Assembly: GCF_014653275.1 (NCBI RefSeq) | Contig: NZ_BNAL01000005.1 | Location: forward strand, 40,135-104,134 | Reading direction: 5' to 3' | From: Deinococcus piscis | Lineage (GTDB): Bacteria > Deinococcota > Deinococci > Deinococcales > Deinococcaceae | DNA length: 64,000 nucleotides | Part shown: piece after piece, positions 10,205 to 20,617 of the stretch | How positions within the stretch are numbered: the first letter of the stretch is position 1 | Layout of the letters: every line of letters starts with the position of its first letter | Notes under the pieces: model-generated | The model's input: the letters and a program-made list of their open reading frames with translations, nothing else | Database searches by the model: none | Told to the model about the DNA's origin: nothing | Made by a program: the position numbers and the translations under genes

Positions 10205-11785
10205 CTAGGCCTGTGCGGGGAGCAGGTAACCTGCAGTCACCTCGCGGTACTCCTGCACCTGCTGGCGCTGCCAGGCTTCGTCGCGTCCCAGCTCCTCGGC
10301 CAGCACTGCGGCCACGCGGGGGGCCGCCTCCATGCTGGCGCGGGCATCCAGCAGTTGCGCACGCAGGCGGCGGGCCAGCACGTCTTCTACAGTGCGGGCA
10401 CTTTCGGTGCGGGCGGCCCAGCGCACTTCGGCCTCGGTGTAGGGGAGAGCCGGGTGCAGCTGTCGGTCAGCGCCGGGAAGCGCCTGGATGCGCCACGCGT
10501 CGGTGCCGTACACCTTCCAGTGATCCGGCTGCTCCTCGTCGCTCCAGCCGTGCAGGTGCAGGGCCTGGGTGGTGCTGACGCGGCCCGGCAGGCCCGCCAC
10601 CTTTTCAGCCTTGTTCACGGTGTCTTCGCCCATGCGGCGGTAGGTGGTCCACTTGCCGCCGGTTAGCGTGACCAGACCACCGTCGGAGATCACCACCGTG
10701 TGGTCGCGGCTGATGGCTTTGGTGTCGCTGGCGTCGGCGGGCCTCACCAGCGGGCGCAGGCCCACATACACGCTCTTTACATCGTCACGGGTAGGCGCTG
10801 GGCTCATGTACCGGCCAGCTGTCCGAAGAATAAAGTCGATTTCTTCGGGCAGCGGGCGCGGCTCAAAGGACGTGTCGGGCACGGCGGTATCAGTGGTGCC
10901 GATCACCACATGGTCATGCCACGGCACCGCAAACAGCACCCGCCCATCGTCGGTGCGGGGAATCATGATGGCGCTGTTGCCCGGCAGGAACTTCTTATCC
11001 ACCACCACATGCACGCCCTGGCTCGGCGAAAGCATGGCTTTGATCGCAGGGTCTTCCATCCGGCGGACATCGTCCACCCACACGCCGGTGGCGTTCACCA
11101 CGACTTTGGCGCGGGCTTCGTACTCCTGGCCGGTTTCGTCGTCACGGAAACGCACACCACTGACCCGGCTTCCGTCCTTGAGCAGACCAGTCACAGGAGC
11201 GTGGTTCAGCGCCGTGCCGCCGAAATCTTCCAACGTGCGCAGCAGCGTGATCGCCAGCCGGGCGTCGTCGAACTGGCCGTCAAAGTACAGGATGCCGCCG
11301 GTCAGGCCCTCTTCCTGCAAGGTGGGAATGCGGTGTAGCGCGGCCTTCTGATCGAGGTAGCGCGAGCTGCCCAGATTCAGTTTGCCGGCCAGCAGGTCGT
11401 ACATTTTCAGGCCGATGCCGTAAAAGGGCGCAGACCACCAGGTGTAGCCGGGCACCACGAATTCCAGGTCACGGACCAGGTGCGGGGCATTTTTGCGCAG
11501 CAGCCCGCGCTCGTGCAGGGCCTCGCGCACCAGGCTCACGTTGCCCTGAGCGAGGTAACGCACGCCGCCGTGTACCAGCTTGGTGGAGCGGCTGGAGGTG
11601 CCCTTGGCGTAGTCGTGGCCTTCAAGCAGCAGCACCGAGTGGCCACGGGTGGCGGCTTCGACCGCTGTGCCCAGGCCCGAAGCGCCGCCGCCCACCACGA
11701 TGAAGTCCCACTCGCGGGGCTGGGTCGCCGCCTGGAGTTGAAGGGTGCGGGGGTCGGAAAGTCGCTGGCTCATATCAGGGGTCAT
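10205..11785 (-). CDS. glpD: Aerobic glycerol-3-phosphate dehydrogenase
   Basis: Membrane-associated FAD enzyme oxidising glycerol-3-phosphate to dihydroxyacetone phosphate and reducing quinone. The 526-residue protein has the FAD-binding dinucleotide fold GGGASGLGTAVEAATRG near residues 32-48, the GlpD signature SSRSTKLVHGGVRYL, and the C-terminal GGKWTTYRRMGED block. ATG 11785 (MTPDMSQ) is preferred to an upstream in-frame start because AAGGACG lies about 7 bases in front of it. It is the last step of glycerol catabolism here. It is separated from glpK by a strong terminator, so it has its own promoter, which holds a 12-bp palindrome at 11827-11838. Confidence 0.95.
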   Translation of the reverse strand: MTPDMSQRLSDPRTLQLQAATQPREWDFIVVGGGASGLGTAVEAATRGHSVLLLEGHDYAKGTSSRSTKLVHGGVRYLAQGNVSLVREALHERGLLRKNAPHLVRDLEFVVPGYTWWSAPFYGIGLKMYDLLAGKLNLGSSRYLDQKAALHRIPTLQEEGLTGGILYFDGQFDDARLAITLLRTLEDFGGTALNHAPVTGLLKDGSRVSGVRFRDDETGQEYEARAKVVVNATGVWVDDVRRMEDPAIKAMLSPSQGVHVVVDKKFLPGNSAIMIPRTDDGRVLFAVPWHDHVVIGTTDTAVPDTSFEPRPLPEEIDFILRTAGRYMSPAPTRDDVKSVYVGLRPLVRPADASDTKAISRDHTVVISDGGLVTLTGGKWTTYRRMGEDTVNKAEKVAGLPGRVSTTQALHLHGWSDEEQPDHWKVYGTDAWRIQALPGADRQLHPALPYTEAEVRWAARTESARTVEDVLARRLRAQLLDARASMEAAPRVAAVLAEELGRDEAWQRQQVQEYREVTAGYLLPAQA

Positions 11786-11826
11786 ATCGGAACGTCCTTT
11801 CGAGAAAGAGAGATATGGAGAGGTTT

Positions 11827-11838
11827 GAACATATGTTC
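11827..11838. promoter_or_regulatory. Candidate operator in the glpD promoter
   Basis: GAACATATGTTC is a perfect 12-bp palindrome about 40 bases upstream of the glpD start codon, and a further GAACAT follows at 11848-11855. The half-sites match TGAACA/TGTTCA found between glpF and the SorC-type regulator. Binding by that regulator is inference. Confidence 0.45.
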
Positions 11839-11960
11839 GCACATGATGAACATCTTTTCAAAGGCATTCCGCTTCACTTTGCCGTGTGCCTCACCTCATG
11901 GGGGCTGGGTCAGTGTGAAAAAGTCCCGGTGTGCGAAAGTCTCTGCGCAGGGGTAGGCTC

Positions 11961-12007
11961 CAAAAAAAGAAAGGAAGCGGGGCCACCTGCTGGCCGCTCC
12001 GCTTCCT
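11961..12007 (-). terminator. Intrinsic terminator of the glpF-glpK operon
   Basis: On the minus strand AGGAAGCGG pairs with CCGCTTCCT (11972-11980 with 11999-12007), with an inner GGCC stem, followed by TTTCTTTTTTT. Confidence 0.88.
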
Positions 12008-12025
12008 GCGCCGAGGTGAGGCCGC

Positions 12026-13534
<1,509 letters not shown>

Positions 13535-13572
13535 GAAAAAGCTCCTTGCGGGCTGGAAAGCCGGGAAAAGAC

Positions 13573-14400
13573 CTACTGGGGGCCAGCGTTGGGGCTGGGG
13601 TCCGCGCCCTGCTGCGCGCGGGTGTCGGCCATGTTGGCCTGCGCCAGCGGGCGGCCAATGCCCCAGTCGTAGATAAAGGCACCCAGCACACTGCCGACCA
13701 ATGGTCCCAGGATGGGGATGGTCCAGATGCTCAGGTCTTCAAAGCCGTTGTTCTGGAAGCCGGCCACCGCCGCAAACAGGCGCGGTCCCAGGTCGCGGGC
13801 GGGGTTGATGGCGTAGCCGTTCATGGCACCGAAGCTCATGCCGATGGCCATCACGACCATCGCCACAGCCAGCGGCCCCCAGGAAGCCCCGTCTTTGTTG
13901 TTCAGCTTGTCGCCGATGGCCAGGATCAGGCCCATCAGCAGGGCGGTGCCCACCACCTGATCCACGAAGCCGGGCCAGAAGCCAGGGTGCGCCGGGAAAG
14001 TCGCAAAGACGCCCGCCGTATTGGAGAGCGTGGGATCAGCCACAGCCCACTGTGCGTGGTACACGGCGTACACGATGGCCGCGCCCACGAAAGCCCCCAG
14101 CAGCTGCGCCAGCGAGTAGGGCAGCACTTTGGACCAGGGAAAGCGCCCAGTGGCCGCCAGGCCCACGGTCACGGCGGGGTTCAGGTGCGCCCCGCTGATG
14201 GTGCCCGACACGAAAATGCCCATCAGCACGGCAAAGCCCCAGCCCAAAGTGATGTTGGTATAGCCCCCGTTGACCACAGCGCCAGGCAGCTCAGGGTTGG
14301 CGAACAGCACCACCATCGCCACCACACCGACCCCAAACAGGATCAGGACCATGGTGCCCAGGAACTCGGCGATACATTCCTGCATCAGCGTAAATTTCAT
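13573..14400 (-). CDS. glpF: Glycerol facilitator (aquaglyceroporin)
   Basis: Membrane channel of the MIP family for glycerol entry. The 275-residue protein has six hydrophobic helices and both NPA boxes, HLNPAVT near residue 79 and [10 protein letters not shown] near 200. An Asp directly after the second box (NPARD) is characteristic of glycerol-conducting channels rather than strict water channels. ATG 14400 follows AAGGAGA. The C-terminal tail (about the last 25 residues) is Ala/Gln/Pro-rich and probably unstructured. First gene of the glpF-glpK operon, divergent from the regulator at 14629. Confidence 0.95.
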   Translation of the reverse strand: MKFTLMQECIAEFLGTMVLILFGVGVVAMVVLFANPELPGAVVNGGYTNITLGWGFAVLMGIFVSGTISGAHLNPAVTVGLAATGRFPWSKVLPYSLAQLLGAFVGAAIVYAVYHAQWAVADPTLSNTAGVFATFPAHPGFWPGFVDQVVGTALLMGLILAIGDKLNNKDGASWGPLAVAMVVMAIGMSFGAMNGYAINPARDLGPRLFAAVAGFQNNGFEDLSIWTIPILGPLVGSVLGAFIYDWGIGRPLAQANMADTRAQQGADPSPNAGPQ

Positions 14401-14496
14401 AGTTCTCCTTCCCGGCCTGCGGCAGCTGCCAGCCCTATGCCCTCAGCGTACTCCGGCTCGGATTGATTTCTCGGTGCCTGTATCGTGAAGGAGTCC

Positions 14497-14531
14497 TGAA
14501 CAGTTGTCAAGCTTTCGTGAGCAGATGTTCA
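14497..14531. promoter_or_regulatory. Candidate operator half-sites between glpF and the SorC-type regulator
   Basis: TGAACA (14497-14502) and TGTTCA (14526-14531) form an inverted pair with a 23-base gap in the 228-base divergent promoter region. The same half-site forms the palindrome at the glpD promoter. Confidence 0.4.
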
Positions 14532-14628
14532 ATTTTCGCGGGGCAAACGTCCTTTGCGGCGCTTCGCCACCGGGCAGCTGCCCCAAGAAGGGGACTGAGC
14601 GGGGAAGGAGCCTCTATGCTGAAAGGCC

Positions 14629-15603
14629 ATGATTGCCTCTACACAGACTGCCCTGGCCGTTCAGGTGGCCCGGCTGTATTACCACCAGGGGCTGACCACG
14701 GGCGAGATTGCCGCTGAGCTGGGCCTGTCACGCCCCAAGGTGAGCCGCCTGCTGTCGTTTGCCCGCGAAAGTGGACTGGTCGAAATCCGTATTCACGATC
14801 CTGCCGCGCACCCGCAGTCGCTGGCAGGGCAGTTGCAGGAGCACTTTCCGGGGGTGCAGGTGCAGGTGGCTCCAGTGCCGCCAGGCAGCGCCGAAGACGA
14901 CTGGCTGCCCCGCGTGGCGCAGGCCACCGCCGCCCTGCTCGACAGCCTGCTGCGTCCCGGCATGACGGTGGGCCTGGCCTGGGGCAACACGGTGGACGCC
15001 GTCTCACATGCGCTGACCCCGCGCAGGCTGAGCGGACTGGACTTTGTGCAGCTCAACGGCAGCGCCAACATTCAGGAACTGGTCAGCGGCTTCGTGACCG
15101 ATACGGTGACCCGCTTTGCCCGCAATTACGGCGGACGCGCTCACCTTTTTCCAGTGCCCACCTTCTTTGACGACCCCCACACCAAGGAAATGATGTGGCA
15201 AGAGCGCTCGGTGCGGCAGGTGCTGGACTTGCAGGCCCGCGCTGACCTGCTGCTGTACTCGGTGGGCAGCCCGGCAGCCGAGCGGCCCAGTCATGTGTAT
15301 ACCGCCGGGTCGCTGGATGGGGACGACCAAGCTGAGTTGGACCGGTTGGGCGTGGTGGGTGATATTGCCACCGTTTTTTTCCGTGCTGACGGGTCCTGGG
15401 AGGGGCTGCCCATCAACGCGCGGGCCAGTGGGCCGGACCTGTCGTTGCTGGCGGCCCACCCGCAGTCGGTGTGCGTGGTCAGCGGGCGGGGCAAGGTGCC
15501 CGCGCTTCATGCGGCCCTGCGCGGCGGGCTGATGAAGCGCCTGATCGTGGACGAACCGACCGCCCTGGCCTTGCTGGAACACATGGCCGCGCCAGACGTC
15601 TGA
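14629..15603 (+). CDS. SorC-family (sugar-binding domain) transcriptional regulator
   Basis: The 324-residue protein joins an N-terminal helix-turn-helix (about residues 8-55, with LTTGEIAAELGLSRPKVSRLL) to a SorC/DeoR-type effector domain that binds phosphorylated sugars (GMTVGLAWGNTVDAV, a VQLNGS strand and a late VCVVSGRGK segment). Standing between glpF-glpK and dhaKLM, it probably senses a triose phosphate or glycerol-3-phosphate and controls the block. This is inference from position. The -10 TATGCT ends 8 bases before ATG 14629, suggesting a near-leaderless message. It ends 39 bases from the convergent dhaM gene. Confidence 0.88.
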   Translation: MIASTQTALAVQVARLYYHQGLTTGEIAAELGLSRPKVSRLLSFARESGLVEIRIHDPAAHPQSLAGQLQEHFPGVQVQVAPVPPGSAEDDWLPRVAQATAALLDSLLRPGMTVGLAWGNTVDAVSHALTPRRLSGLDFVQLNGSANIQELVSGFVTDTVTRFARNYGGRAHLFPVPTFFDDPHTKEMMWQERSVRQVLDLQARADLLLYSVGSPAAERPSHVYTAGSLDGDDQAELDRLGVVGDIATVFFRADGSWEGLPINARASGPDLSLLAAHPQSVCVVSGRGKVPALHAALRGGLMKRLIVDEPTALALLEHMAAPDV

Positions 15604-15642
15604 AGGCCGCTGAGCCGTGCTGGAGAAGGGCTTAGAGGAAGC

Positions 15643-16047
15643 CTAGAGGACTTTGGGCATGTCGCGCCCTGTGGCGGCTTCAGCGGCAGCCGCAGCGAGG
15701 TCGGCCCCGCCCGCAGCGCTCACGGCGGCCAGCACCGCACCTTCCACAAGGGGGGCCTGGGCAATCTGCGCCCGCGTGCGCTGCTCGGGGGAAAGCAGTT
15801 CCAGCGCCAGAGCGGCGTTCATGGCGGCGCTGCCCAGGTCCAGCAGAATCAGGGCCGCGTCGTCCGGCACCTGCAACGCGTCTTCCAGGGCAGCGTGAAT
15901 GCGCGGTGCCGAGGTGCCCAGCTCGCCTTCCTCGGTGCCGCCCGCGGCTATCAGGCGCACGCCCCCGCCGCCCATCTGCCCGGCCAGTTCGCACACACCC
16001 TCGGCAATCTGGGCACTGTGCGACACGATGACCAGATGCACGGTCAT
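15643..16047 (-). CDS. dhaM: Dihydroxyacetone kinase phosphotransfer subunit DhaM (EIIA-type only)
   Basis: DhaM carries phosphate from the PTS to ADP held on DhaL. The 134-residue protein is just the EIIA-Man-like domain, with VIVSHSAQIAEGV near the N-terminus holding the likely phosphorylated histidine (His10). The HPr-like and EI-like domains of long DhaM proteins are absent, so a separate HPr and EI must supply phosphate. Its ATG overlaps the dhaL stop (ATGA at 16044-16047), indicating translational coupling in the dhaK-dhaL-dhaM operon. Confidence 0.9.
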   Translation of the reverse strand: MTVHLVIVSHSAQIAEGVCELAGQMGGGGVRLIAAGGTEEGELGTSAPRIHAALEDALQVPDDAALILLDLGSAAMNAALALELLSPEQRTRAQIAQAPLVEGAVLAAVSAAGGADLAAAAAEAATGRDMPKVL

Positions 16048-16664
16048 GCCGGGCCTCCTGCTGATTCGGCCAGCGCCTGAAACAGCAGGGCGCTGCTGGC
16101 CGCGCCTGGGTCGATATGGCCGCGTGCGCGCTCACCCAAATAGCTGGCCCGGCCTTTGCGTGCGATCAGGTCTGCTGTGGCGTTCCGGCCCTGCGCTGCG
16201 GCTTGAGCGGCAGCCTGGAGGTCGCCGCCGCTGTCCAGGGCGTCCAGGGCGGGTTGCCAGGCGTCAAGCATGGTCTTGTCGCCCGGCTCCGCGCCGCCGC
16301 GCTGCTTCAGTCCATCGTAACCAGCGTGAAGGGCGGCCCGCAGATCTTCGGCACTCCACTCGGCAGCCTGGGGCTGCACGCCCGCTGCCCGCAAAAAAGC
16401 CGTGCCGTACAGCGGCCCACTGGCCCCACCCACCTTGGAGATAAAGCTCATGGCAGCGGCTTTGAAGACGGCTGCCGGGGTGTCGGCGCTGGCGATGGCT
16501 TCGGCAGCGGCCTGTGCCCCGCGCTGCATCCCGCTGCCGTGGTCGGCGTCCCCGATAGCGGCGTCCAGCTCGGTCAGCTCGGCAGCGTGGCTGTCTATCA
16601 GTTCCCGGAAGCGCTCAAACAGGGCTTTGGCCTGCTCGGTGGTCAGTCCGCTCATCTCCGACAT
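16044..16664 (-). CDS. dhaL: Dihydroxyacetone kinase ADP-binding subunit DhaL
   Basis: DhaL binds ADP with Mg2+ and passes phosphate to dihydroxyacetone held on DhaK. The protein shows the nucleotide-binding AAIGDADHGSGMQRG motif with the metal-binding aspartates, then GGASGPLYGTAF, and GDKTMLDAW in the second half. ATG 16664 (MSEMSG) was preferred because it sits two bases after the dhaK stop. A second ATG nine bases later is possible. Upstream extension of the frame lies inside dhaK. The 206-residue length is typical. Confidence 0.93.
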   Translation of the reverse strand: MSEMSGLTTEQAKALFERFRELIDSHAAELTELDAAIGDADHGSGMQRGAQAAAEAIASADTPAAVFKAAAMSFISKVGGASGPLYGTAFLRAAGVQPQAAEWSAEDLRAALHAGYDGLKQRGGAEPGDKTMLDAWQPALDALDSGGDLQAAAQAAAQGRNATADLIARKGRASYLGERARGHIDPGAASSALLFQALAESAGGPA

Positions 16665-16665
16665 C

Positions 16666-17661
16666 TCAGGCCCCCCAGCGCAGCGCGGCGGTATGGACTG
16701 GGGCGTCCCACAGGCGCAGCATTTCGTCATCGGCCCGCAGCACGCTCAGGCTTAGGCCCTGCATGTCCAGACTGGTCACAAAGTTGCCGACCAGGTGACG
16801 CGCCACGCGCAGGCCGCGCTCTTCCAGCAGCCCCACGGCTCGGCGGTGGGCAATGTACAGCTCCAGCTGCGGCGTGCCGCCCATGCCGTTGGTCAGCAGA
16901 ATCACCGATTCGTTTTCCGCCAGTGGCAAGTCGTTCAGAATCGGCTCTAGCAAGGCCTCCACCAGTTCGTCGGCAGGGCGCAGGGGGAGGCGCTCACGGC
17001 CCGGTTCGCCGTGAATGCCGATGCCCAGCTCATATTCACCGTCGGGGAGGGTGAAGTTGGGCTTTCCCGCAGCCGGAACGGTGGCCCCGCTCAGCGCCAG
17101 ACCCATGCTCCGCACGTTGGCAATTACCCGCTCAGCGATGGCCTTGACCGCTTCCAGCGACTGGCCTTCTTCGGCGGCGGCTCCGGCGATTTTTTCCAGC
17201 AGCACGGTCCCTGCCACGCCCCGGCGTCCGGCGGTCCAGGTGCTGTCCTGCACGGCCACATCGTCGTCAATGGTCACGCTCTCTACCCGCAGCCCTTCGG
17301 CCTGCGCCAGTTCAGCGGCCAGCTCGAAGTTCATCACGTCGCCGGTGTAGTTCTTAATGATCAGCAGCACGCCCGCCTCTCCGCCCACCTCCTTGGCGGC
17401 GGCCAGCATCTGGTCGGGCACCGGGCTGGTAAAGACTTCACCGGGGCAAGCGGCGGCCAGCATCCCCCGCCCCACAAAGCCGGAGTGCAGCGGCTCGTGC
17501 CCGCTGCCGCCTCCCGAAATCAGGGCCACGCCCGCTGGCTTCTCACGCCGGGCGATAAACAGCGGCTCTGGATGCAGCGTGACCAGGTCGGCATGGGCCA
17601 GCGCAAAACCTTCGCAGGCTTCGCGGACCACGTTCTGGGGGGCATTGATGATTTTTTTCAT
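16666..17661 (-). CDS. dhaK: Dihydroxyacetone kinase substrate-binding subunit DhaK
   Basis: DhaK binds dihydroxyacetone covalently through a histidine and receives phosphate from DhaL. The 331-residue protein has the N-terminal KKIINAP start, the ISGGGSGHEPLH substrate loop, VLLIIKNYTGDVMNF, and GIHGEPG in which His217 is the hemiaminal-forming residue. ATG 17661 follows AAGGAGC. The leader is about 80 bases from a predicted -10 at 17750-17755, and contains a GAACAG similar to the glp half-sites at 17725-17730. First gene of the PTS-dependent dha operon. Confidence 0.95.
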   Translation of the reverse strand: MKKIINAPQNVVREACEGFALAHADLVTLHPEPLFIARREKPAGVALISGGGSGHEPLHSGFVGRGMLAAACPGEVFTSPVPDQMLAAAKEVGGEAGVLLIIKNYTGDVMNFELAAELAQAEGLRVESVTIDDDVAVQDSTWTAGRRGVAGTVLLEKIAGAAAEEGQSLEAVKAIAERVIANVRSMGLALSGATVPAAGKPNFTLPDGEYELGIGIHGEPGRERLPLRPADELVEALLEPILNDLPLAENESVILLTNGMGGTPQLELYIAHRRAVGLLEERGLRVARHLVGNFVTSLDMQGLSLSVLRADDEMLRLWDAPVHTAALRWGA

Positions 17662-17749
17662 GTGGCTTGCTCCTTGGGTGGGGGGGCGCAGAGGACGCAG
17701 GCCCCGGAACTGTGCCGGGGGGCCGAACAGGTTGGTATGAGACAGTCCC

Positions 17750-17755
17750 ATTCTA
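17750..17755 (-). promoter_or_regulatory. Predicted -10 of the dhaKLM promoter
   Basis: TAGAAT on the minus strand lies about 90 bases before the dhaK ATG. A GAACAG half-site lies downstream of the expected start of transcription, a position suited to repression. Confidence 0.4.
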
Positions 17756-17779
17756 GGGGGCCGCGTTATCCTGGCCCCC

Positions 17780-19612
17780 ATGACCGCGCCCCAGCCCACT
17801 CTGGCCCAGCCACCTGCCCGCGCCCACGACCTGCTGCGCGAGTTGTGGGGCTACGATTCTTTTCGCTGGCGCCAGGGCGAAATCGTGGCGCGCCTGGCAG
17901 CGGGCGGTGACGCGCTGGTGCTGATGCCTACCGGCGGCGGCAAAAGCCTGTGCTACCAGCTGCCCTCGCTGCTGCGGCCCGGCGTGGGCGTGGTGGTCAG
18001 TCCCCTCATCGCGCTGATGCAGGACCAGGTGGACACCCTGCGGCAACTGGGCATCCGGGCGGCGTTTCTCAATTCCAGCCTGAGCGCTGAAGGCGTGCGC
18101 GAGGTGGAAGCGGCGCTGCGCGGCGGCGAGTTGGTCCTGCTGTATGTGGCTCCAGAGCGCCTGCTGATGGAGAGCACCCTGCGGCTGCTGGAGGGGGTAG
18201 AGGTGGCCCTGTTCGCCATTGATGAGGCGCACTGCGTGAGCCAGTGGGGCCACGATTTCCGGCCTGAATATCAGGGGTTGGGCGTGCTGGCGGGCCGCTT
18301 TCCAGATGTGCCGCGCATTGCCCTGACCGCCACCGCCGATGACCGCACCCGCGCCGACATCGTAAGCGTGCTGGGGCTGGAAGGCGCGCCGCAGTTCATC
18401 GCCAGCTTTGACCGGCCCAATATTCAGTACCGGATTGCCGGTAAGGACAGCGGCAAGAAACAGCTGCTGGACTTTATTCGCGCCGAACATGCTGGGGACG
18501 CGGGCATCGTGTACTGCCTGTCGCGCAAGTCGGTAGAGGACACCGCGCAGTTTCTGAGCGAGAGTGGTGTCCCGGCGCTGGCCTACCATGCTGGTCTGGA
18601 CCACGCCCAGCGGCAGCAGGCCCAGGAGCGCTTCTTGCGTGAAGAGGGGCTGGTGGTGGTTGCCACCGTCGCCTTTGGCATGGGCATAGACAAGCCGGAT
18701 GTGCGCTTTGTGGCCCATCTGGACCTGCCCAAGAGCATGGAAGGCTACTACCAGGAAACGGGCCGCGCAGGCCGTGACGGCGAACCGAGCACCGCCTGGA
18801 TGGTGTATGGCCTGGGCGACGTGGTGAACCTGCGCCGCATGCTGGCGGGAAGCACCGCGCCCGAATGGGTGCAGCGCATTGAGGGAGCCAAGCTGGACGC
18901 CTTGCTGGCCTACTGCGAGAGCACGGCCTGCCGCCGCGAAAGCCTGCTGGCCTATTTTGGGCAGAACTATCAGGGGCCGTGCGGCAACTGCGACAACTGC
19001 ATCAGCCCTCCCCAGGTCCGCGAGATGACCCGCGAGGCGCAGATGGCCCTGAGCGCCGCTGTCCGCACCGGCAACCGCTACGGCGCAGCGCACCTGACCG
19101 ACGTGCTGCTGGGCCGCGAGACCGACAAAGTGCGGCAGTGGGGCCACCACGCCCTGCCCACCTTTGGCGTGGGGGCAGACCACGACGAGCGCACCTGGCG
19201 TGGGGTCCTGCGGCAGATGGTCAGCCTGGGCTATCTGGAAGCGGGCGAGCACTATGGCCTGAGTGCAACCCCTAAAAGCCGCGAACTGCTGAGCGGTGAA
19301 GTGCCGTTCCTGCTGCGCGAAGAAGTGCTGCGCCCGGCGAGCTTGGGCGCCCGCAAGGCCAGAGCTTCGGCCCCCAGCGACCTGCCCGTCAGCGCTCAGC
19401 CCGCCTTTGAGGCCCTGCGCGAGTGGCGCTCCCAGGAGGCCAAGGCTCAGGGCATGCCCGCCTACATCATCTTCGACAACAAGACGTTGGCGGCCATCGC
19501 TGCACTGCGCCCCAGCTCGCTGGCAACCCTGGGCACGGTGAGCGGCGTAGGGGCCAAAAAGCTGGAACAGTACGGCGAGGCGGTGCTGGAAGTGCTGAGC
19601 GGAGTGAAGTGA
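17780..19612 (+). CDS. recQ: ATP-dependent DNA helicase RecQ
   Basis: 3'-5' DNA helicase for repair and recombination restart. The 610-residue protein has motif I MPTGGGKS near residue 50, the DEAH box with the aromatic loop (IDEAHCVSQWGHDFRPEY) near 148, motif VI QETGRAGRDG, and the zinc-binding Cys set of the RQC region (ACRRES then CGNCDNC). A single HRDC domain closes the protein (about 535-610, with AYIIFDNKTLAAIA). The D. radiodurans enzyme is known to carry three HRDC domains, so this one is shorter. TATCCT ends 7 bases before ATG 17780, a leaderless arrangement. Divergent from dhaK. Confidence 0.96.
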   Translation: MTAPQPTLAQPPARAHDLLRELWGYDSFRWRQGEIVARLAAGGDALVLMPTGGGKSLCYQLPSLLRPGVGVVVSPLIALMQDQVDTLRQLGIRAAFLNSSLSAEGVREVEAALRGGELVLLYVAPERLLMESTLRLLEGVEVALFAIDEAHCVSQWGHDFRPEYQGLGVLAGRFPDVPRIALTATADDRTRADIVSVLGLEGAPQFIASFDRPNIQYRIAGKDSGKKQLLDFIRAEHAGDAGIVYCLSRKSVEDTAQFLSESGVPALAYHAGLDHAQRQQAQERFLREEGLVVVATVAFGMGIDKPDVRFVAHLDLPKSMEGYYQETGRAGRDGEPSTAWMVYGLGDVVNLRRMLAGSTAPEWVQRIEGAKLDALLAYCESTACRRESLLAYFGQNYQGPCGNCDNCISPPQVREMTREAQMALSAAVRTGNRYGAAHLTDVLLGRETDKVRQWGHHALPTFGVGADHDERTWRGVLRQMVSLGYLEAGEHYGLSATPKSRELLSGEVPFLLREEVLRPASLGARKARASAPSDLPVSAQPAFEALREWRSQEAKAQGMPAYIIFDNKTLAAIAALRPSSLATLGTVSGVGAKKLEQYGEAVLEVLSGVK

Positions 19613-19725
19613 GAGATTCTCCCAGGAAGAGACAGCAAGAGAAGGGCAGAGTTCCTGAGCTTGCCTCTATCGGAGGCCGCTCAGAACTTTCCAACATCAG
19701 TCCGCATGAGCTTTGGTGCGGTCCC

Positions 19726-20598
19726 TTAGCGGAACACCACGGTCCTGTGCCCATTCAGCAGCACGCGGTGCTCGGCGTGCCAGGTCACGGCCTGGGCCAG
19801 CACGCGGCGCTCCACGTCCTGCCCTTGCTGCACCATCGCCGCCACCGAGTCGGCGTGGGTGATCCGGGTCACGTCCTGTTCAATGATCGGGCCTTCGTCC
19901 AGGTCGGCGGTCACGTAGTGGGCGGTGGCGCCCATCAGCTTGACGCCGCGTGCGTAGGCCTGTGCGTAGGGCCGCGCCCCCTTGAACGACGGCAGAAACG
20001 AGTGATGGATGTTGATAATGCGCCCGGACATCCGCTCACACAGCGTGTCCGACAGAATCTGCATGTAGCGGGCCAACACCACCAGTTCCACGTTCTCACG
20101 CTCGACCAGGTCCAGCAGCGCAGCTTCGGCACCGGCTTTGGTCTCAGGCGTGACTGGCAAGTGAACAAACGGCACCCCATAGAACTCGGCCAGGGGAGCC
20201 AGGTCGGCATGGTTGCCCACTACGGCCACGATGTCCAGCGGCAGGTGGCGTGAGCGCTGGCGGAACAGCAGGTCCGACAGGCAGTGCCCCTCTTTGGACA
20301 CCATAATCACCGTGCGAATGGGGCGGCCCCGGCGGTCCAGCGTCCAGGACATCCCAAACTCTGCCCCCAGAGCCGCCATCCGCTCCCGGAAAACAGATTC
20401 GCCGCCGGGCAAGTCGGCTTCCACCCGCATGAAAAAGAGCCCGGTGTCAGTATCCCCGAACTGCTGCGACTGGATGATGTTGCCCCCGGCTCCGGCAATG
20501 GCTCCACTGACGGCGTGGACAATGCCGGGCCGGTCCACGCACGACAGCGTCAGAATGAAGGGATGGGTGTCAGCAGGCAGGCGGTCCAGGGCAGACAT
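19726..20598 (-). CDS. purU: Formyltetrahydrofolate deformylase
   Basis: Hydrolyses 10-formyl-THF to formate and THF, balancing one-carbon pools for purine synthesis. An N-terminal ACT domain (about 12-90, LSCVDRPGIVHAVSGAIAG) precedes a formyltransferase-like domain with the catalytic set NIHHSFLPSFKGARPY, followed by GATAHYVTADLDEGPIIEQD. The His and the two Asp are in place. The ACT domain separates it from PurN, which is encoded elsewhere in this window. Leaderless: TACACT ends 6 bases before ATG 20598, so it has its own promoter even though a same-strand gene ends 20 bases upstream. Confidence 0.94.
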   Translation of the reverse strand: MSALDRLPADTHPFILTLSCVDRPGIVHAVSGAIAGAGGNIIQSQQFGDTDTGLFFMRVEADLPGGESVFRERMAALGAEFGMSWTLDRRGRPIRTVIMVSKEGHCLSDLLFRQRSRHLPLDIVAVVGNHADLAPLAEFYGVPFVHLPVTPETKAGAEAALLDLVERENVELVVLARYMQILSDTLCERMSGRIINIHHSFLPSFKGARPYAQAYARGVKLMGATAHYVTADLDEGPIIEQDVTRITHADSVAAMVQQGQDVERRVLAQAVTWHAEHRVLLNGHRTVVFR

Positions 20599-20617
20599 CC
20601 GGGCAGTGTAGCGCCTG

